64,000 nucleotides of DNA from Bradyrhizobium iriomotense (GTDB lineage: Bacteria > Pseudomonadota > Alphaproteobacteria > Rhizobiales > Xanthobacteraceae), in contig NZ_JAFCLP010000017.1 in the NCBI RefSeq assembly GCF_018129405.1, positions 62,001-126,000 of the forward strand, written 5' to 3'. The notes beneath the pieces were generated by a model. It saw only the letters and a list, made by a program, of their open reading frames with translations. It did not search any database and was not told the DNA's origin. Positions 52,669-61,496 of this stretch are shown one piece after another. The translations under genes and the position numbers were made by a program. How positions within the stretch are numbered: position 1 is the stretch's first letter; each line of letters begins with the position of its first letter.

Positions 52669-53211
52669 TCATTGACCCGGTGTCGCGATTGCGCGCGGCC
52701 ATTTGCACGCCGCTGCGATCTTCGCGCGCGCTTCGTCCAATCCAGCGAGGGAGAAGGTGCCGTCATGGGCGTTGCCCCCCCGTTTTGAGACCAGGACCAT
52801 AAGATCCCCGCTGTCTGGAAGTGACTGCAGCAGGCGAACAACGTCCCCGGTAAAGGCGACGCCGGGCCCGAACGTCGGGGTGGCTGCCGCGACTTGCACC
52901 GCCGGGTTATCATTGATGCGATAGGAAATTGCATCGTCACCGCCTCCGCGGGAGATGCCAGGTCCCGTGAGCACCAATTCAGTCCGGCCGCTGCGGCAGC
53001 GAATTGATAATTGCATCGCAGACTCGCCGGCTCCGTTGCGTGACGAGGTCGTGGCAGTCGCGATCGGAGAGTAGTCTATCGGCGAGGTCGTCTGGCTGAC
53101 GACCCAGCCGTCTTCGGAGGACTGACGATGCTGTGTCATCGAATCCTGGGCCGCCGCTATGCCGCCTGTAGCCCCGAGCACTATGGGAAGCAGGATCACG
53201 GCGCGGTTCAT
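52669..53211 (-). CDS. Exported protein, unknown function
   Basis: A 180-residue protein with a signal peptide (MNRAVILLPIVLGATGGIAAAQ) and a beta-rich mature domain with two Cys (SIRCRSGRTELVL, AACKWPRA). The pattern (short sandwich with SIRCR..GRTELVLTG and YRINDNP) resembles periplasmic proteins of the VasI-like type, but I cannot confirm it. The ATG at 53211 overlaps the stop of the TAXI gene (ATGA), so the two are translationally coupled; the DsrE gene follows after 38 bp. Confidence 0.7.
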   Translation of the reverse strand: MNRAVILLPIVLGATGGIAAAQDSMTQHRQSSEDGWVVSQTTSPIDYSPIATATTSSRNGAGESAMQLSIRCRSGRTELVLTGPGISRGGGDDAISYRINDNPAVQVAAATPTFGPGVAFTGDVVRLLQSLPDSGDLMVLVSKRGGNAHDGTFSLAGLDEARAKIAAACKWPRAIATPGQ

Positions 53212-54251
53212 TGCGATGCTTGTGTTGCGCGGTGCTGACGATCCAGCCACGCTTGCGCCGCAGGGACGCGCACGAGACCCGGAACTGTCGCAGCAAGATT
53301 GATGGATTTCCACTTCGGGTCGAAACCGGGCGCCTGCAGCCTGTCGATCCGGGAGAACAGATGTTCGATGAAGCGTGAGACGCGCTCGGAGCGATTCGAC
53401 TTAACCGGCCAATTGAAGGCGACCAGAGCGGTCGGCACGGCGATCGTCGAAATCCGTTCGCCCGGCTTGATCAGATTGGGATAGTCGGCTTCACCGAGGG
53501 AGGCGGGAAGATAGTAGTCCTCGAACTTGTCGTCGTAGGGGAGGGACAGGAACTTGAAACCCGGCTCCCAGCGGCCTCGCACGAAAGCATCCACTGGCTT
53601 CGATGTAATGAAGACAACCGCTGCAATCTCGCCCTTGCGCATCTGCTCAAGCGCGACCTGGTGCGGAATGAACGTTTTTTCCACCTCGAGCTTGAGGCGG
53701 CTGAAGATCAGCGGGCCCGAATAGGCCGCAGCGGTGCCCTGCGTATTGAAGTTGACCTTCTTGCCGGAAAGATCGCTCAAGCTCTGGATCTCCGGTCGCA
53801 CGAAGATATGCAGCTCGGACGGGAACAGATTCAGGACATACGCAATTCGTCGCTGGATGTCCGGAACCTGGCTTTTGTATTCCTCGAGTGCGTCGGAATT
53901 GATGATTGCGGCGTCGATGCCCCGCAAATAGAGCAGGGAATTCAGGTTTTCAGTGGCTCCGCGAGTGACGACCGGCAGAACGTGCAGGTTATCTCCATCG
54001 TCGACCACACGTGCGATCTCCGCCGCCAGGCGGATCGGTGCACCTTCGAGCAGGCCTCCGGCCAGGCCGACAGTCCAGGCGTTCATGGAGAGCACCTCAG
54101 GTCTTGGTCGCGGAGGCGCGGGCCGAACTGGCCGAGCATCGTGGGACTGCGAATTCAACGGCCGCGCATCCGCCCAGGGCTGAATGGCCACGAGCGATGA
54201 TGCGAACGCCGCAAGCAAGGCCAGTCGGCGGAATCCTATGAACCCTTTCAT
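53208..54251 (-). CDS. TAXI-family solute-binding protein without a permease
   Basis: A 347-residue protein related to the TAXI solute-binding subunits of TRAP transporters. Signal peptide at about 5-27 (RRLALLAAFASSLVAIQPWADA), a Pro/Arg-rich linker, then a periplasmic-binding fold: MNAWTVGLAGGLLEGAPIRLAAEIA near the front, IDAAIINSDALEEYK and LSDLSGKKVNFNTQGTAAAYSGPLIF. No TRAP membrane component lies nearby, so it may sense rather than transport. The start at 54251 is the Met immediately before the signal peptide. It lies 25 bp after the coiled-coil gene. Confidence 0.83.
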   Translation of the reverse strand: MKGFIGFRRLALLAAFASSLVAIQPWADARPLNSQSHDARPVRPAPPRPRPEVLSMNAWTVGLAGGLLEGAPIRLAAEIARVVDDGDNLHVLPVVTRGATENLNSLLYLRGIDAAIINSDALEEYKSQVPDIQRRIAYVLNLFPSELHIFVRPEIQSLSDLSGKKVNFNTQGTAAAYSGPLIFSRLKLEVEKTFIPHQVALEQMRKGEIAAVVFITSKPVDAFVRGRWEPGFKFLSLPYDDKFEDYYLPASLGEADYPNLIKPGERISTIAVPTALVAFNWPVKSNRSERVSRFIEHLFSRIDRLQAPGFDPKWKSINLAATVPGLVRVPAAQAWLDRQHRATQASQ

Positions 54252-54276
54252 CGACGAACTCCTTGACGCACGCTTT

Positions 54277-56664
54277 CTATCGGCGCAACGCTTCGTATCG
54301 CGCTTTTGCTTCCTTGATTCCCCCGGCTTCGGCTCGCGCATAAAGATCTCGCGCTTTAGTGGAATCCCCTTGCGTTCCGTACGTTCCGAAATTCGGCAGG
54401 ATCAGCGGATCGTAGGTTTCCGCGAGCGCGAAGCTTGCTTTCGCGCTCCCCATCTCAGCGGCGCGCTCCAGCACGATCCGGGCCGAGCCGATGTCTCCCT
54501 GTTCAAGGAGTGCGCTCGCGCGCGCGACCAATTTCTCCGCCTGCGCGCTGTTGTTAGACTGGACCTCAGCATTGCCCTGGCTGCGCGCCGGTATGGCCTT
54601 GTCTTGGACTGGTCTGTCTCCGACCGATTTCTGTTGAATGGGCTTGTCGTGGACGAGTCCATCTTGCGTAGGCCGGTTTTGGATTGGCCGGGGCGGCGCC
54701 GACGGCGGCTCCTCGCGCGCGGCCTTGCCGGTGGTAGCCGGCGGAGGCGCAGCGGAGAGAGTTTTCGCCGCAAGCGCGCCGTTATCTCGACGCGCCAATG
54801 CCAGATCCTTTTCCAACCCCTCGGCGCGCTCGCGCTCACGCTGCAACAGGCTCCGCAGCTCGGCCGATTCGCGCTCTCCGGCCTGCTTGATCCGTGCCAT
54901 GTCCTCGCTCGCCTTGGACGCCCGTTCGGTCTGCGCGTCGAGCTCGCGGCTTGCTTTCGCAAAGTCCCGGGCCAGCTGTTCAGCCCGCTCGCGCTCCCGA
55001 CGCTGCGACTGCTCCAGCGAGGCCGTATTGCTCGCCGCCGTCTGTCTGAGCTGTGCCGCTTCCTCGCTGGCTTTGGCCGCTTGAGCTTCGTATGCGTAGA
55101 CCTTGCTGCGAGCGATCGAGAGATCCTGCGCCAGCGCATCGGCTCTCTCGCGCTCCTTCTGCATCGACCGTCTCTGCTCCGCGGCGCCAGCCTTGGCTGC
55201 TTGCGTCAGCTTGGCGACTTCGTCGCTGGCATTTGCCGCCAGCGCCGTCTGCGCATCAATGTCTCGTCGCGCAACCGCAAGCGCCTGCTCGAGCTGGTTG
55301 ATCCGATCCCGCTCCTGCTTTAGGGAGTTTTGCAACTCTGCTGCGCTGCTTTCTCCTGCCACTTTCGGTAGGGAGGCGTTTTCGTCGGCTTTCGCCACCG
55401 GTGCCGTTTGTACCTGGTATGCATAAATAGCGGTTCTTGTCAGGGAGAGATCCTGCTCAAGCATGTCGGCCCCGGGGCGCTCTTTCTGCATCGATTGCCT
55501 CAAGGCACTGGCCTCCGCCGCCCGACTTCGCTGCGAAAGTTCCTTGTTTGCCCTTGCCGCCAGCGCAGACCGGGTTTCGGCATCGTGCCGCGTGGCTGCC
55601 AGATCCTGCTCCAACCGCACCGACCGCCCGCGCTCCTGCTGCAGCGTCTTCTGGAACTCCGCGGCGCCGCGCTCGCCCGCCTGTTTCAGCCGCAACGTTT
55701 CCTCACCTGCTTTCGTCGCCAGAGCAGTCTGGGTTTCGAGATCGCGCCGCGCGGCTGCGAGATCCTGCTCCAGCCGCGCCGACCGCTCGCGCTCCTCCTG
55801 GAGCGATGTCCACAGCTCCGCGGCGCCGCTTTCGCTCGCCTGTTTCAGCCGGGACGTTTCCTCGCCTGCTTTCGCCGCCAGCGCAGTCTGGGTTTCGACG
55901 TCGCGCCGCGCGGCTGCGAGATCGTGCTCCAGCCGCGCCGACCGCTCGCGCTCCTCCTGGAGCGATGTCTGCAGCTCCGCGGCGCCGCTTTCGCCCGCCT
56001 GTTTCAGCCGGGACGTTTCCTCACCTGCTTTCGTCGCCAGCGCAGTCTGGGTTTCGACGTCGCGCCGCGCGGCTGCAAGATCCTGCTCCAGTCGCGCCGA
56101 TCGCTCGCGCTCCTCCTGCAGCAATGTCTGCAGCTCAGCCGCGCCCCTTTCGCTCGCTTGATTCAGCCGGGAAGCTTCCTTCAGTCGGGAGGCTTCCTCG
56201 ACGGCCTTCGACGCCAGGGCCTTTTGGGTTTCGATCTCGCGCCGCGCGGCGTCAAGATCCTGCACCAGCCACTCGGTCCGATCGTGCTCCTGCTCGAGAC
56301 GTTGCAGCAACTCGATGTCGCGCCTTGCAAGGGCAAGTTCGCAGGTCAGTGATTCTGACCAGTCGCGTTGCTGTTCCGGAGGTCGCTGCAGAGTTCCCGT
56401 GTCGCCAGTCGTCGCTTGCGCAATCTGTATCGGCTTGTCGTTGCCGCCTTGGCGCCGCAGCAAGGTTTCGAACTCGTCGGAGCCGAGTTTGCGGGCAGTC
56501 ATCGCCTCGCGTGCAGCTGCGAAGTGCCGCGGCTGAGCCGGGTACGCCTCCGTTTCCGATGCCCATGTCATGGTGAGCATGAAGGCTGCTATCCACAGGG
56601 GTGCGCATCGTCCCAGCGTGAGGGAGATCTTCATTTCCCCGTTGAGCATCACCGTGCGGGCCAT
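54277..56664 (-). CDS. Exported coiled-coil protein with 53-residue repeats and C-terminal Sel1/TPR-like end
   Basis: A protein of about 795 residues. An N-terminal hydrophobic segment (LWIAAFMLTMTWASETEA) suggests export. About nine tandem 53-residue units form a long coiled coil, each roughly GAAELQTSLQEERERSARLE plus DLAAARRDVETQTALA and KAGEETSRLKQA. Units 1-3 are nearly identical; later ones are degenerate. A Pro-rich spacer (about 640-690) is followed by a helical repeat domain like Sel1/TPR (AEKLVARASALLEQGD to YEALRR). The start at 56664 has AGGTG upstream. It is first in the operon with TAXI, the exported protein and DsrE. Possibly a periplasmic scaffold. Confidence 0.8.
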   Translation of the reverse strand: MARTVMLNGEMKISLTLGRCAPLWIAAFMLTMTWASETEAYPAQPRHFAAAREAMTARKLGSDEFETLLRRQGGNDKPIQIAQATTGDTGTLQRPPEQQRDWSESLTCELALARRDIELLQRLEQEHDRTEWLVQDLDAARREIETQKALASKAVEEASRLKEASRLNQASERGAAELQTLLQEERERSARLEQDLAAARRDVETQTALATKAGEETSRLKQAGESGAAELQTSLQEERERSARLEHDLAAARRDVETQTALAAKAGEETSRLKQASESGAAELWTSLQEERERSARLEQDLAAARRDLETQTALATKAGEETLRLKQAGERGAAEFQKTLQQERGRSVRLEQDLAATRHDAETRSALAARANKELSQRSRAAEASALRQSMQKERPGADMLEQDLSLTRTAIYAYQVQTAPVAKADENASLPKVAGESSAAELQNSLKQERDRINQLEQALAVARRDIDAQTALAANASDEVAKLTQAAKAGAAEQRRSMQKERERADALAQDLSIARSKVYAYEAQAAKASEEAAQLRQTAASNTASLEQSQRRERERAEQLARDFAKASRELDAQTERASKASEDMARIKQAGERESAELRSLLQRERERAEGLEKDLALARRDNGALAAKTLSAAPPPATTGKAAREEPPSAPPRPIQNRPTQDGLVHDKPIQQKSVGDRPVQDKAIPARSQGNAEVQSNNSAQAEKLVARASALLEQGDIGSARIVLERAAEMGSAKASFALAETYDPLILPNFGTYGTQGDSTKARDLYARAEAGGIKEAKARYEALRR
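54714..56145 (-). repeat. Tandem 159-bp (53-codon) repeats
   Basis: Within the coiled-coil gene, nine in-phase units of 159 bp. The first three (56145-55669) are nearly identical at protein level and visibly similar in DNA; the others diverge progressively. Such arrays can expand or contract by recombination, so length may vary between strains. Confidence 0.8.
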
Positions 56665-56935
56665 CTGCAATCACCTGCCGCGGTAGCGATACGACATCCT
56701 TCAGATGTCTTCAGATGCTTCGTTATGATTATGCCCTCCAACTTTACGCGAGTCATATAGCTCGCATGGAGGACCCTCCCCACACTTTTGGGTTAGGCCA
56801 CGGATTGTGCCCGATCATCGAAGCCGTGAACTGCTCAAAGTTCTTTTCTGTGTATCTCGCGACTCCAGGTTGGTATTCCGTTTGGCCGAAAGCAAACGGG
56901 TCGACAATCCTCACGTGCAACCACAATCAACCGTG

Positions 56936-57157
56936 CTAGAGATCTCGCGTTTGCCGCTTGAAGAACGGCAGCAGCTTCTCGAAAATCTCATACCGATGCC
57001 GGTCGATTTCCCAATTGAGTGCGTCACTAAAGCTGGGCGCGTGGGTATGGATCATTTCCCGGTCTGCTGAGACTTTCGTCGGCGTTCCGTCTAGGTCTAC
57101 CCAGCCGCTCAGGGTTTTGCCGTCCCACTCAAGAGTTTGCGTGCGACTGATCGACAA
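56936..57157 (-). CDS. Small hypothetical protein
   Basis: A 73-residue cytoplasmic protein. TTG start at 57157 with GGAGG five bases upstream, which makes translation credible. The sequence is well balanced (SRTQTLEWDGKTLSGWVDLD, then HAPSFSDALNWEIDRHRYEIF). No domain recognised. Neighbouring genes are 270 bp away or more. Confidence 0.5.
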   Translation of the reverse strand: MSISRTQTLEWDGKTLSGWVDLDGTPTKVSADREMIHTHAPSFSDALNWEIDRHRYEIFEKLLPFFKRQTRDL

Positions 57158-57394
57158 GCTGGCCTCCGAGTAGCGCCTTCCTGGTTCGCCATTGCATTGC
57201 CCTCAACCTTTGCCCAGAAACAGCGCTTTAGAACAACTGCCATGGATGGGTACTCCGTGTGCGGATCGGCCTGCACCAACCGCCATTTGAAATTGCATGT
57301 CGCGCGTCCAATGATGCTTTGCACCTGATCGGCCATGTGCGGATCCAGAGCAAAGCGCGTAAGCCCGCAGCGTCGAGGCGTTGAAGGCCTCGCC

Positions 57395-57659
57395 CGGATT
57401 TTGGCTCGGCGTCCGATCCCTTTGGCTGTTCTCGGACAGCAAAGCGATCACGCGCTCGCCTTCCTTCTGGTGGGGTTTTCTTCGGTCTCGCCTATCCGCA
57501 GCGGCGCTGGACTGCTTCAGCGGTCGCTGTTGCCCCGATCGGCTTGCTTGAGATTATGCAACTTGGGTGCCGGGACGGCACGCGAGGCGTAAGGATTATG
57601 TGGTTGATGCGCTCTCAGCCTGCGTTGCTTCGCGCTGGCCGCAGTGGCCAACTGGATGA
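57395..57659 (+). pseudogene. Frameshifted VanZ-like gene remnant
   Basis: Three successive pieces, in different frames, together match a VanZ-like protein: DHALAFLLVG (about 57448-57477), FFGLAYPQRRWTASAVAVAPIGLLEIMQL (about 57478-57564) and VPGRHARRKDYVVDALSACVAS (from about 57567), ending at a TGA at 57657. The intact VanZ-like gene at 59668 has the same order: LEHLAAFAVSG, LAYPRRT, LLEVLQL, DRHARILDAVQ. The frame changes are in the G4T4 run near 57475 and at the LQL position. Upstream part not traceable. Confidence 0.65.
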
Positions 57660-57695
57660 TGGCGCAATCTGACGAAAATCCCGACCCGTTGACGC

Positions 57696-57911
57696 CTAGT
57701 GCATTGGTGCCCGCGAGCCCCGCCGCCGCTTGGGTCGGTGCCGCGGATCGCTAAATTTTAGCTCGGCGACCAGGCGCCAGAGCTGAACCTCGTGGCCATC
57801 CGCCAACCGCCCGGCCCGCTCGGTTGCGGACGCGTCGTCTGGGCAGTGAAGGTTGACCACGCCCCCCAATTGGCCGTGTTCGTCCAGAACGAATGCACGA
57901 TAATGTGGCAT
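57696..57911 (-). CDS. Small conserved-type hypothetical protein
   Basis: A 71-residue protein, MPHYRAFVLDEHGQLGGVVN then DDASATERAGRLADGHEVQLWRLVA. I recognise this pattern as a small protein frequent in Bradyrhizobium genomes, function unknown. ATG at 57911. The Arg-rich tail may differ from relatives. Confidence 0.65.
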   Translation of the reverse strand: MPHYRAFVLDEHGQLGGVVNLHCPDDASATERAGRLADGHEVQLWRLVAELKFSDPRHRPKRRRGSRAPMH

Positions 57912-58096
57912 CGCAAATCCCCACGCGACGGCATGTTACCTGCAGCCTCGCTCTGCGGCGTGGAGATTATGGGTGATTACGAGTACCTCTGATGGGCGGT
58001 ATGTTTGCCGTAGTGGCGCGCCCGGAACCCGCTCATTTGGTCAGACCCATCGGCTCCCGTTCGAATACCTCAGGCGCACAGACTCAGCGGTGGCGG

Positions 58097-59143
58097 CTAA
58101 ACTGCCTGCGCTGGCTCCCGGACTTTCGGAAGCTCGCGACCAAGATAGCCGTCCGGGTTCTGCAATTGCCAACGCCAATGGTCCGCACACATTTGCTGTA
58201 ATGATCGCGTTGACTTCCAGCCCAACGCCTCCATAGCAAAAGTAGGATCAGCATAGCAGATTGCGACATCGCCGGCCCGACGTTCCCTGATTTCATAGGG
58301 GACTGATCGCCCGCTCACTGCCTCGAATGTGCGAACGACATCCAGAACGCTGCTGCCGTTGCCCGTTCCAAGATTGACCGTCAGCACGCCGGGCTGGCTA
58401 AGGTGGCACAAGGCACTCAAATGCCCGGATGCGAGATCGACCACATGGATGAAATCACGGATTCCGGTGCCATCAGGCGTGTCGTAGTCGTTTCCCCAAA
58501 TCTGCAGCTTCTCCCGACGTCCAATCGCGACCTGCGCCACAAACGGAACCAGATTGTTGGGAACGCCTACGGGGTCTTCTCCTATGAGCCCGCTCTCGTG
58601 CGCACCAACTGGATTGAAGTAGCGCAGATTGCCGATCCGCCAACTGTCGTCCGACCTGCAAAGATCCTTCAGCATCTCTTCGATAACGAGCTTTGTGCGG
58701 CCGTACGGATTGGTCGGGCCGAGAGGATGCGTCTCGTTGAGTGGGAGGTAACTAGGTGTCCCGTAGACGGTAGCGGACGAGCTGAAAACGAGCGTGTTTA
58801 CATCCGCCCTCTTCATGGCCGACACGAGCCGCATCGTGCCCAGGACGTTGTTCTCGTAATACGTCATGGGCCGTACGTTGGAATCGCCGACCGCCTTCAG
58901 GCCCGCAAGGTGAATGACCGCAGTCACTCCGGAGGTGCGGAGTACGTCATAGATCACGTCTTCATCCCGGATATCTGCGTGCCGAAAGACGAGCGAGCGC
59001 CCGCAGATGGATTGCACCCGCTCGAGCGAGGCCTTGTTGCTGTTGGAGAGATTGTCGAGCACGACGACGTCGAGCCCGGCGTCCAGCAACGCGATACAGA
59101 CGTGGGACCCGATGTAGCCGGCACCTCCGGTCACCAAGATCAT
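58097..59143 (-). CDS. galE: UDP-glucose 4-epimerase
   Basis: A 348-residue epimerase interconverting UDP-glucose and UDP-galactose for polysaccharide synthesis. NAD-binding GGAGYIG at 6-12, catalytic SSATVYG and the YGRTK (Tyr-x3-Lys) pair, and a conserved GDVAICYADP near the C-terminus. ATG at 59143. The surrounding genes (VanZ-like, polysaccharide lyase-like, ATP-grasp) suggest an extracellular or capsular polysaccharide locus. Confidence 0.93.
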   Translation of the reverse strand: MILVTGGAGYIGSHVCIALLDAGLDVVVLDNLSNSNKASLERVQSICGRSLVFRHADIRDEDVIYDVLRTSGVTAVIHLAGLKAVGDSNVRPMTYYENNVLGTMRLVSAMKRADVNTLVFSSSATVYGTPSYLPLNETHPLGPTNPYGRTKLVIEEMLKDLCRSDDSWRIGNLRYFNPVGAHESGLIGEDPVGVPNNLVPFVAQVAIGRREKLQIWGNDYDTPDGTGIRDFIHVVDLASGHLSALCHLSQPGVLTVNLGTGNGSSVLDVVRTFEAVSGRSVPYEIRERRAGDVAICYADPTFAMEALGWKSTRSLQQMCADHWRWQLQNPDGYLGRELPKVREPAQAV

Positions 59144-59667
59144 TTCTGATACTTTCCGTATGCGTCCACTAGACTCTACTAAGAGATACCGCCGGAGGAT
59201 CGTCGGCGGCGCTCACGATTGCCGAATCGATGGCAATGCGCGCAGCCCTGCCGGCTATCGATCATCCACGTGATACTGGCCAGAGCCCAAGTGCAACAGC
59301 GCCGAAGTATTAACTCGTCTGGCACCTCGCACATCGTGGCGCGGATAGCGCGCAGGGGCACAACTTGTGTTACGATGAGCCGATATAGCTGATCGCGAAG
59401 TCGAATTGTACAAAACCGACCGGGCGTCCTGGATCGAAGCACGTTAGCCGGCGAGACATCGGAACGCGTTCGCTGGACTATCATGTCCAGCGGTGATTGC
59501 ATGAGCTCGCGCCGTGCGCATTCCCCGTATGAGATACCTCAAAATCTCAAGCGCTCTCGCCACAATGGAGATTGCAAGACGACCTCCCAACGAGGATGGA
59601 GTGTGCATGTCACTGGGCGCTACGTGACGCCCCGGTGTGCGCTTTCAATGCCGACAGTAGGGTCCGA
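59144..59667. other. Divergent intergenic region, galE / VanZ-like gene
   Basis: About 520 bp with no believable gene. It must carry both divergent promoters. I see no strong dyad or repeat. Confidence 0.5.
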
Positions 59668-60027
59668 ATGCCTCAAAAACTCATCCCTAGGATCGCCGCT
59701 TGGGCTTCGCTTATTGTTATTGCCTATGCGACGCTGTCTCCTCTTCGAGGCAGGCCAACTGTTCCGGTGTCGTCGAACCTTGAACATCTCGCTGCGTTTG
59801 CCGTTTCCGGCGCGCTGTTCTGCTTGGCTTATCCACGGCGCACTCCAACCGTCCTAATACTTGTAGTAGGCAGCGCCGCGTTGCTTGAAGTTCTGCAGCT
59901 GATTACGCCGGACCGCCACGCTCGAATTCTAGATGCAGTTCAAAAGATTGCGGGCGGCGTCGTAGGTGTTGTCGCCGGTCACGCTATAATGTGCGTTCAT
60001 CGAGCGCGTTCTTGGCTCCAGCTTTAA
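59668..60027 (+). CDS. VanZ-like membrane protein
   Basis: A 119-residue membrane protein of the VanZ-like family with about three to four helices (IAAWASLIVIAYATLSPL, LEHLAAFAVSGALFCLAYP, LILVVGSAALLEVLQL, VQKIAGGVVGVVAGHAIM). The conserved E in LEVLQL and DRHARILDAVQ motif match the family. VanZ-like proteins occur in many polysaccharide loci; molecular role unsettled. The ATG at 59668 is preferred because the hydrophobic part begins there; upstream sequence in frame lacks homology. Confidence 0.78.
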   Translation: MPQKLIPRIAAWASLIVIAYATLSPLRGRPTVPVSSNLEHLAAFAVSGALFCLAYPRRTPTVLILVVGSAALLEVLQLITPDRHARILDAVQKIAGGVVGVVAGHAIMCVHRARSWLQL

Positions 60028-60398
60028 CGCTCTACGCGCGCTCAAGCCGCTGCAAAAGTCGTGCTGTGTCGACAGAGCCTCCGGATGGTTCTAAGCTTGA
60101 ACCGTACTGCCTTGAGCGATCCGATCCGCGAATTGCCGCAGCGACGGCCCGAGCATAACCAGGCGCCCCCAACCTTGAGAAGCGGGGGAAATCTCGGCAA
60201 ACAACCATCAGCGGCGTCGTGGTTTCGTGGGCAACGATCCTGAGCGGTCGACGCGGTAATCCAGAAGGGTTCGCATAGGGAGAGAATTTTACAGTAGGGG
60301 TGTGACCAGGCAATTCCCGACGTGCCACGCCGCGGGTCGCCCAGGCGTGCGGCCGTTGCCGCTGAACCGAATGTTGAGCCGGACATCAAGATGGTGAC
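60028..60398. other. Intergenic region, nothing recognised
   Basis: About 370 bp between the VanZ-like and lyase-like genes. Reading frames on both strands look random, and no repeat or dyad stands out. Confidence 0.5.
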
Positions 60399-61301
60399 GT
60401 GAGAATGGCTGGTCTGTCAAAGCTTCCCGTAGGTCATAACAACGCTTCCAATCAGAGACGTGCGGTGCATGAAGCGTCGCGTGATAGGTATGAGGTGCGC
60501 AGGATTGCCAAGTTGGCGATCGCTGGCGTCGTCCTTTGCGTGCTAATTGCATGTGGGGCCGAGGCCGCTTTCCTATTTTCGAGCATCTTCATGGCGGGGC
60601 GAATCCCGATGTACGATGAATTTGCGACCCGAGATTTTTCACAATGGAACGGCTTGGCAAAACAAGTTTGTTGTAGTGGTTCAGCAATCGTGGTTGACGC
60701 GCCCAATTGGAAATCCAAGAGCGCAGTGAAGTTCGAGATAAATTTCTATGAGCCTCTCGTTAAGGGCAGTCATCGATCCGAATTCCGATTGAAGGCAACG
60801 GTGTTTCACCGGCCATATGAGTACGGATTCAAGATCTTCGTGCCCCAAGATTGGCAGTCCGATAACAATCAAGTCGTGGTGATGCAGATGCACAACGTTC
60901 CAGATAATTGGAAAGGTGAGTGGGGGCTCCCTCCACCGCTGGAATTGGGCTTGGTCAACGATTCCTGGGTTCTCCGGACAGCTTCGGGGCGGACCCAAAC
61001 GTGGCTCGATCGAAAGGGCGACCTGCGTCATGACACTCCATGGTCGCAGCCGTTTGAACGCGGACAATGGAGCACCTGGATTGTTCGTACCAGGTGGTCG
61101 CTCGATGGGGATGGGATGATCGAGGTTGAAAAGGACGGGAAAGTGGTTTTCCAGCGGAACGGCGCGAACTGTTACGACAATTTATTGGCTCCCTATTTTA
61201 AATTTGGCGCCTATGCTCCTGCGTGGCGATACTTAACCGTCCCCCCCGAACCGAAAACCAGAGAAGTATTTTTTACGGATGTGTTTGCGCGCGAACTATG
61301 A
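60399..61301 (+). CDS. Polysaccharide lyase-like protein (heparin-lyase-I type fold)
   Basis: A 300-residue protein with one membrane anchor (about 37-65). The extracytoplasmic domain shows the pattern of the heparin-lyase-I/PL20-like jelly-roll family: RSEFR (about 125), FKIFVP, QMHN and the KFGAY motif (about 275). It would cut an acidic polysaccharide in the periplasm or at the surface, perhaps trimming the polysaccharide made by this locus. The start at 60399 (GTG-led) is uncertain; a basic tail precedes the anchor. Confidence 0.75.
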   Translation: MRMAGLSKLPVGHNNASNQRRAVHEASRDRYEVRRIAKLAIAGVVLCVLIACGAEAAFLFSSIFMAGRIPMYDEFATRDFSQWNGLAKQVCCSGSAIVVDAPNWKSKSAVKFEINFYEPLVKGSHRSEFRLKATVFHRPYEYGFKIFVPQDWQSDNNQVVVMQMHNVPDNWKGEWGLPPPLELGLVNDSWVLRTASGRTQTWLDRKGDLRHDTPWSQPFERGQWSTWIVRTRWSLDGDGMIEVEKDGKVVFQRNGANCYDNLLAPYFKFGAYAPAWRYLTVPPEPKTREVFFTDVFAREL

Positions 61302-61496
61302 AAGGCTAGCTTGAAACTTTTGGTGAGTGCTTTCGGCAGGCTGTTCGGATCATCGAGAGCCAAACTAGACTGCCTGCCGACGGGGTAATCCGAAAGCGTC
61401 CGCACCGGGGACGAGATTTAAGATAGGTGATTGACTGAGGTACACGCCTTCGTCTCGAAGGGCATGTTGCGCCGTAGATCATGATGGGGAACGGGG

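Noticed and set aside
54714-56145. Repeat array as possible CRISPR or satellite DNA
   Set aside because: Units are 159 bp, in phase with a coding frame and encode a coiled coil; there are no spacers or cas genes.
57109-57336. Minus-strand frame of 75 codons
   Set aside because: Overlaps the better-supported small gene, has no clear ribosome site and its start touches the upstream VanZ relic area; too weak to call.
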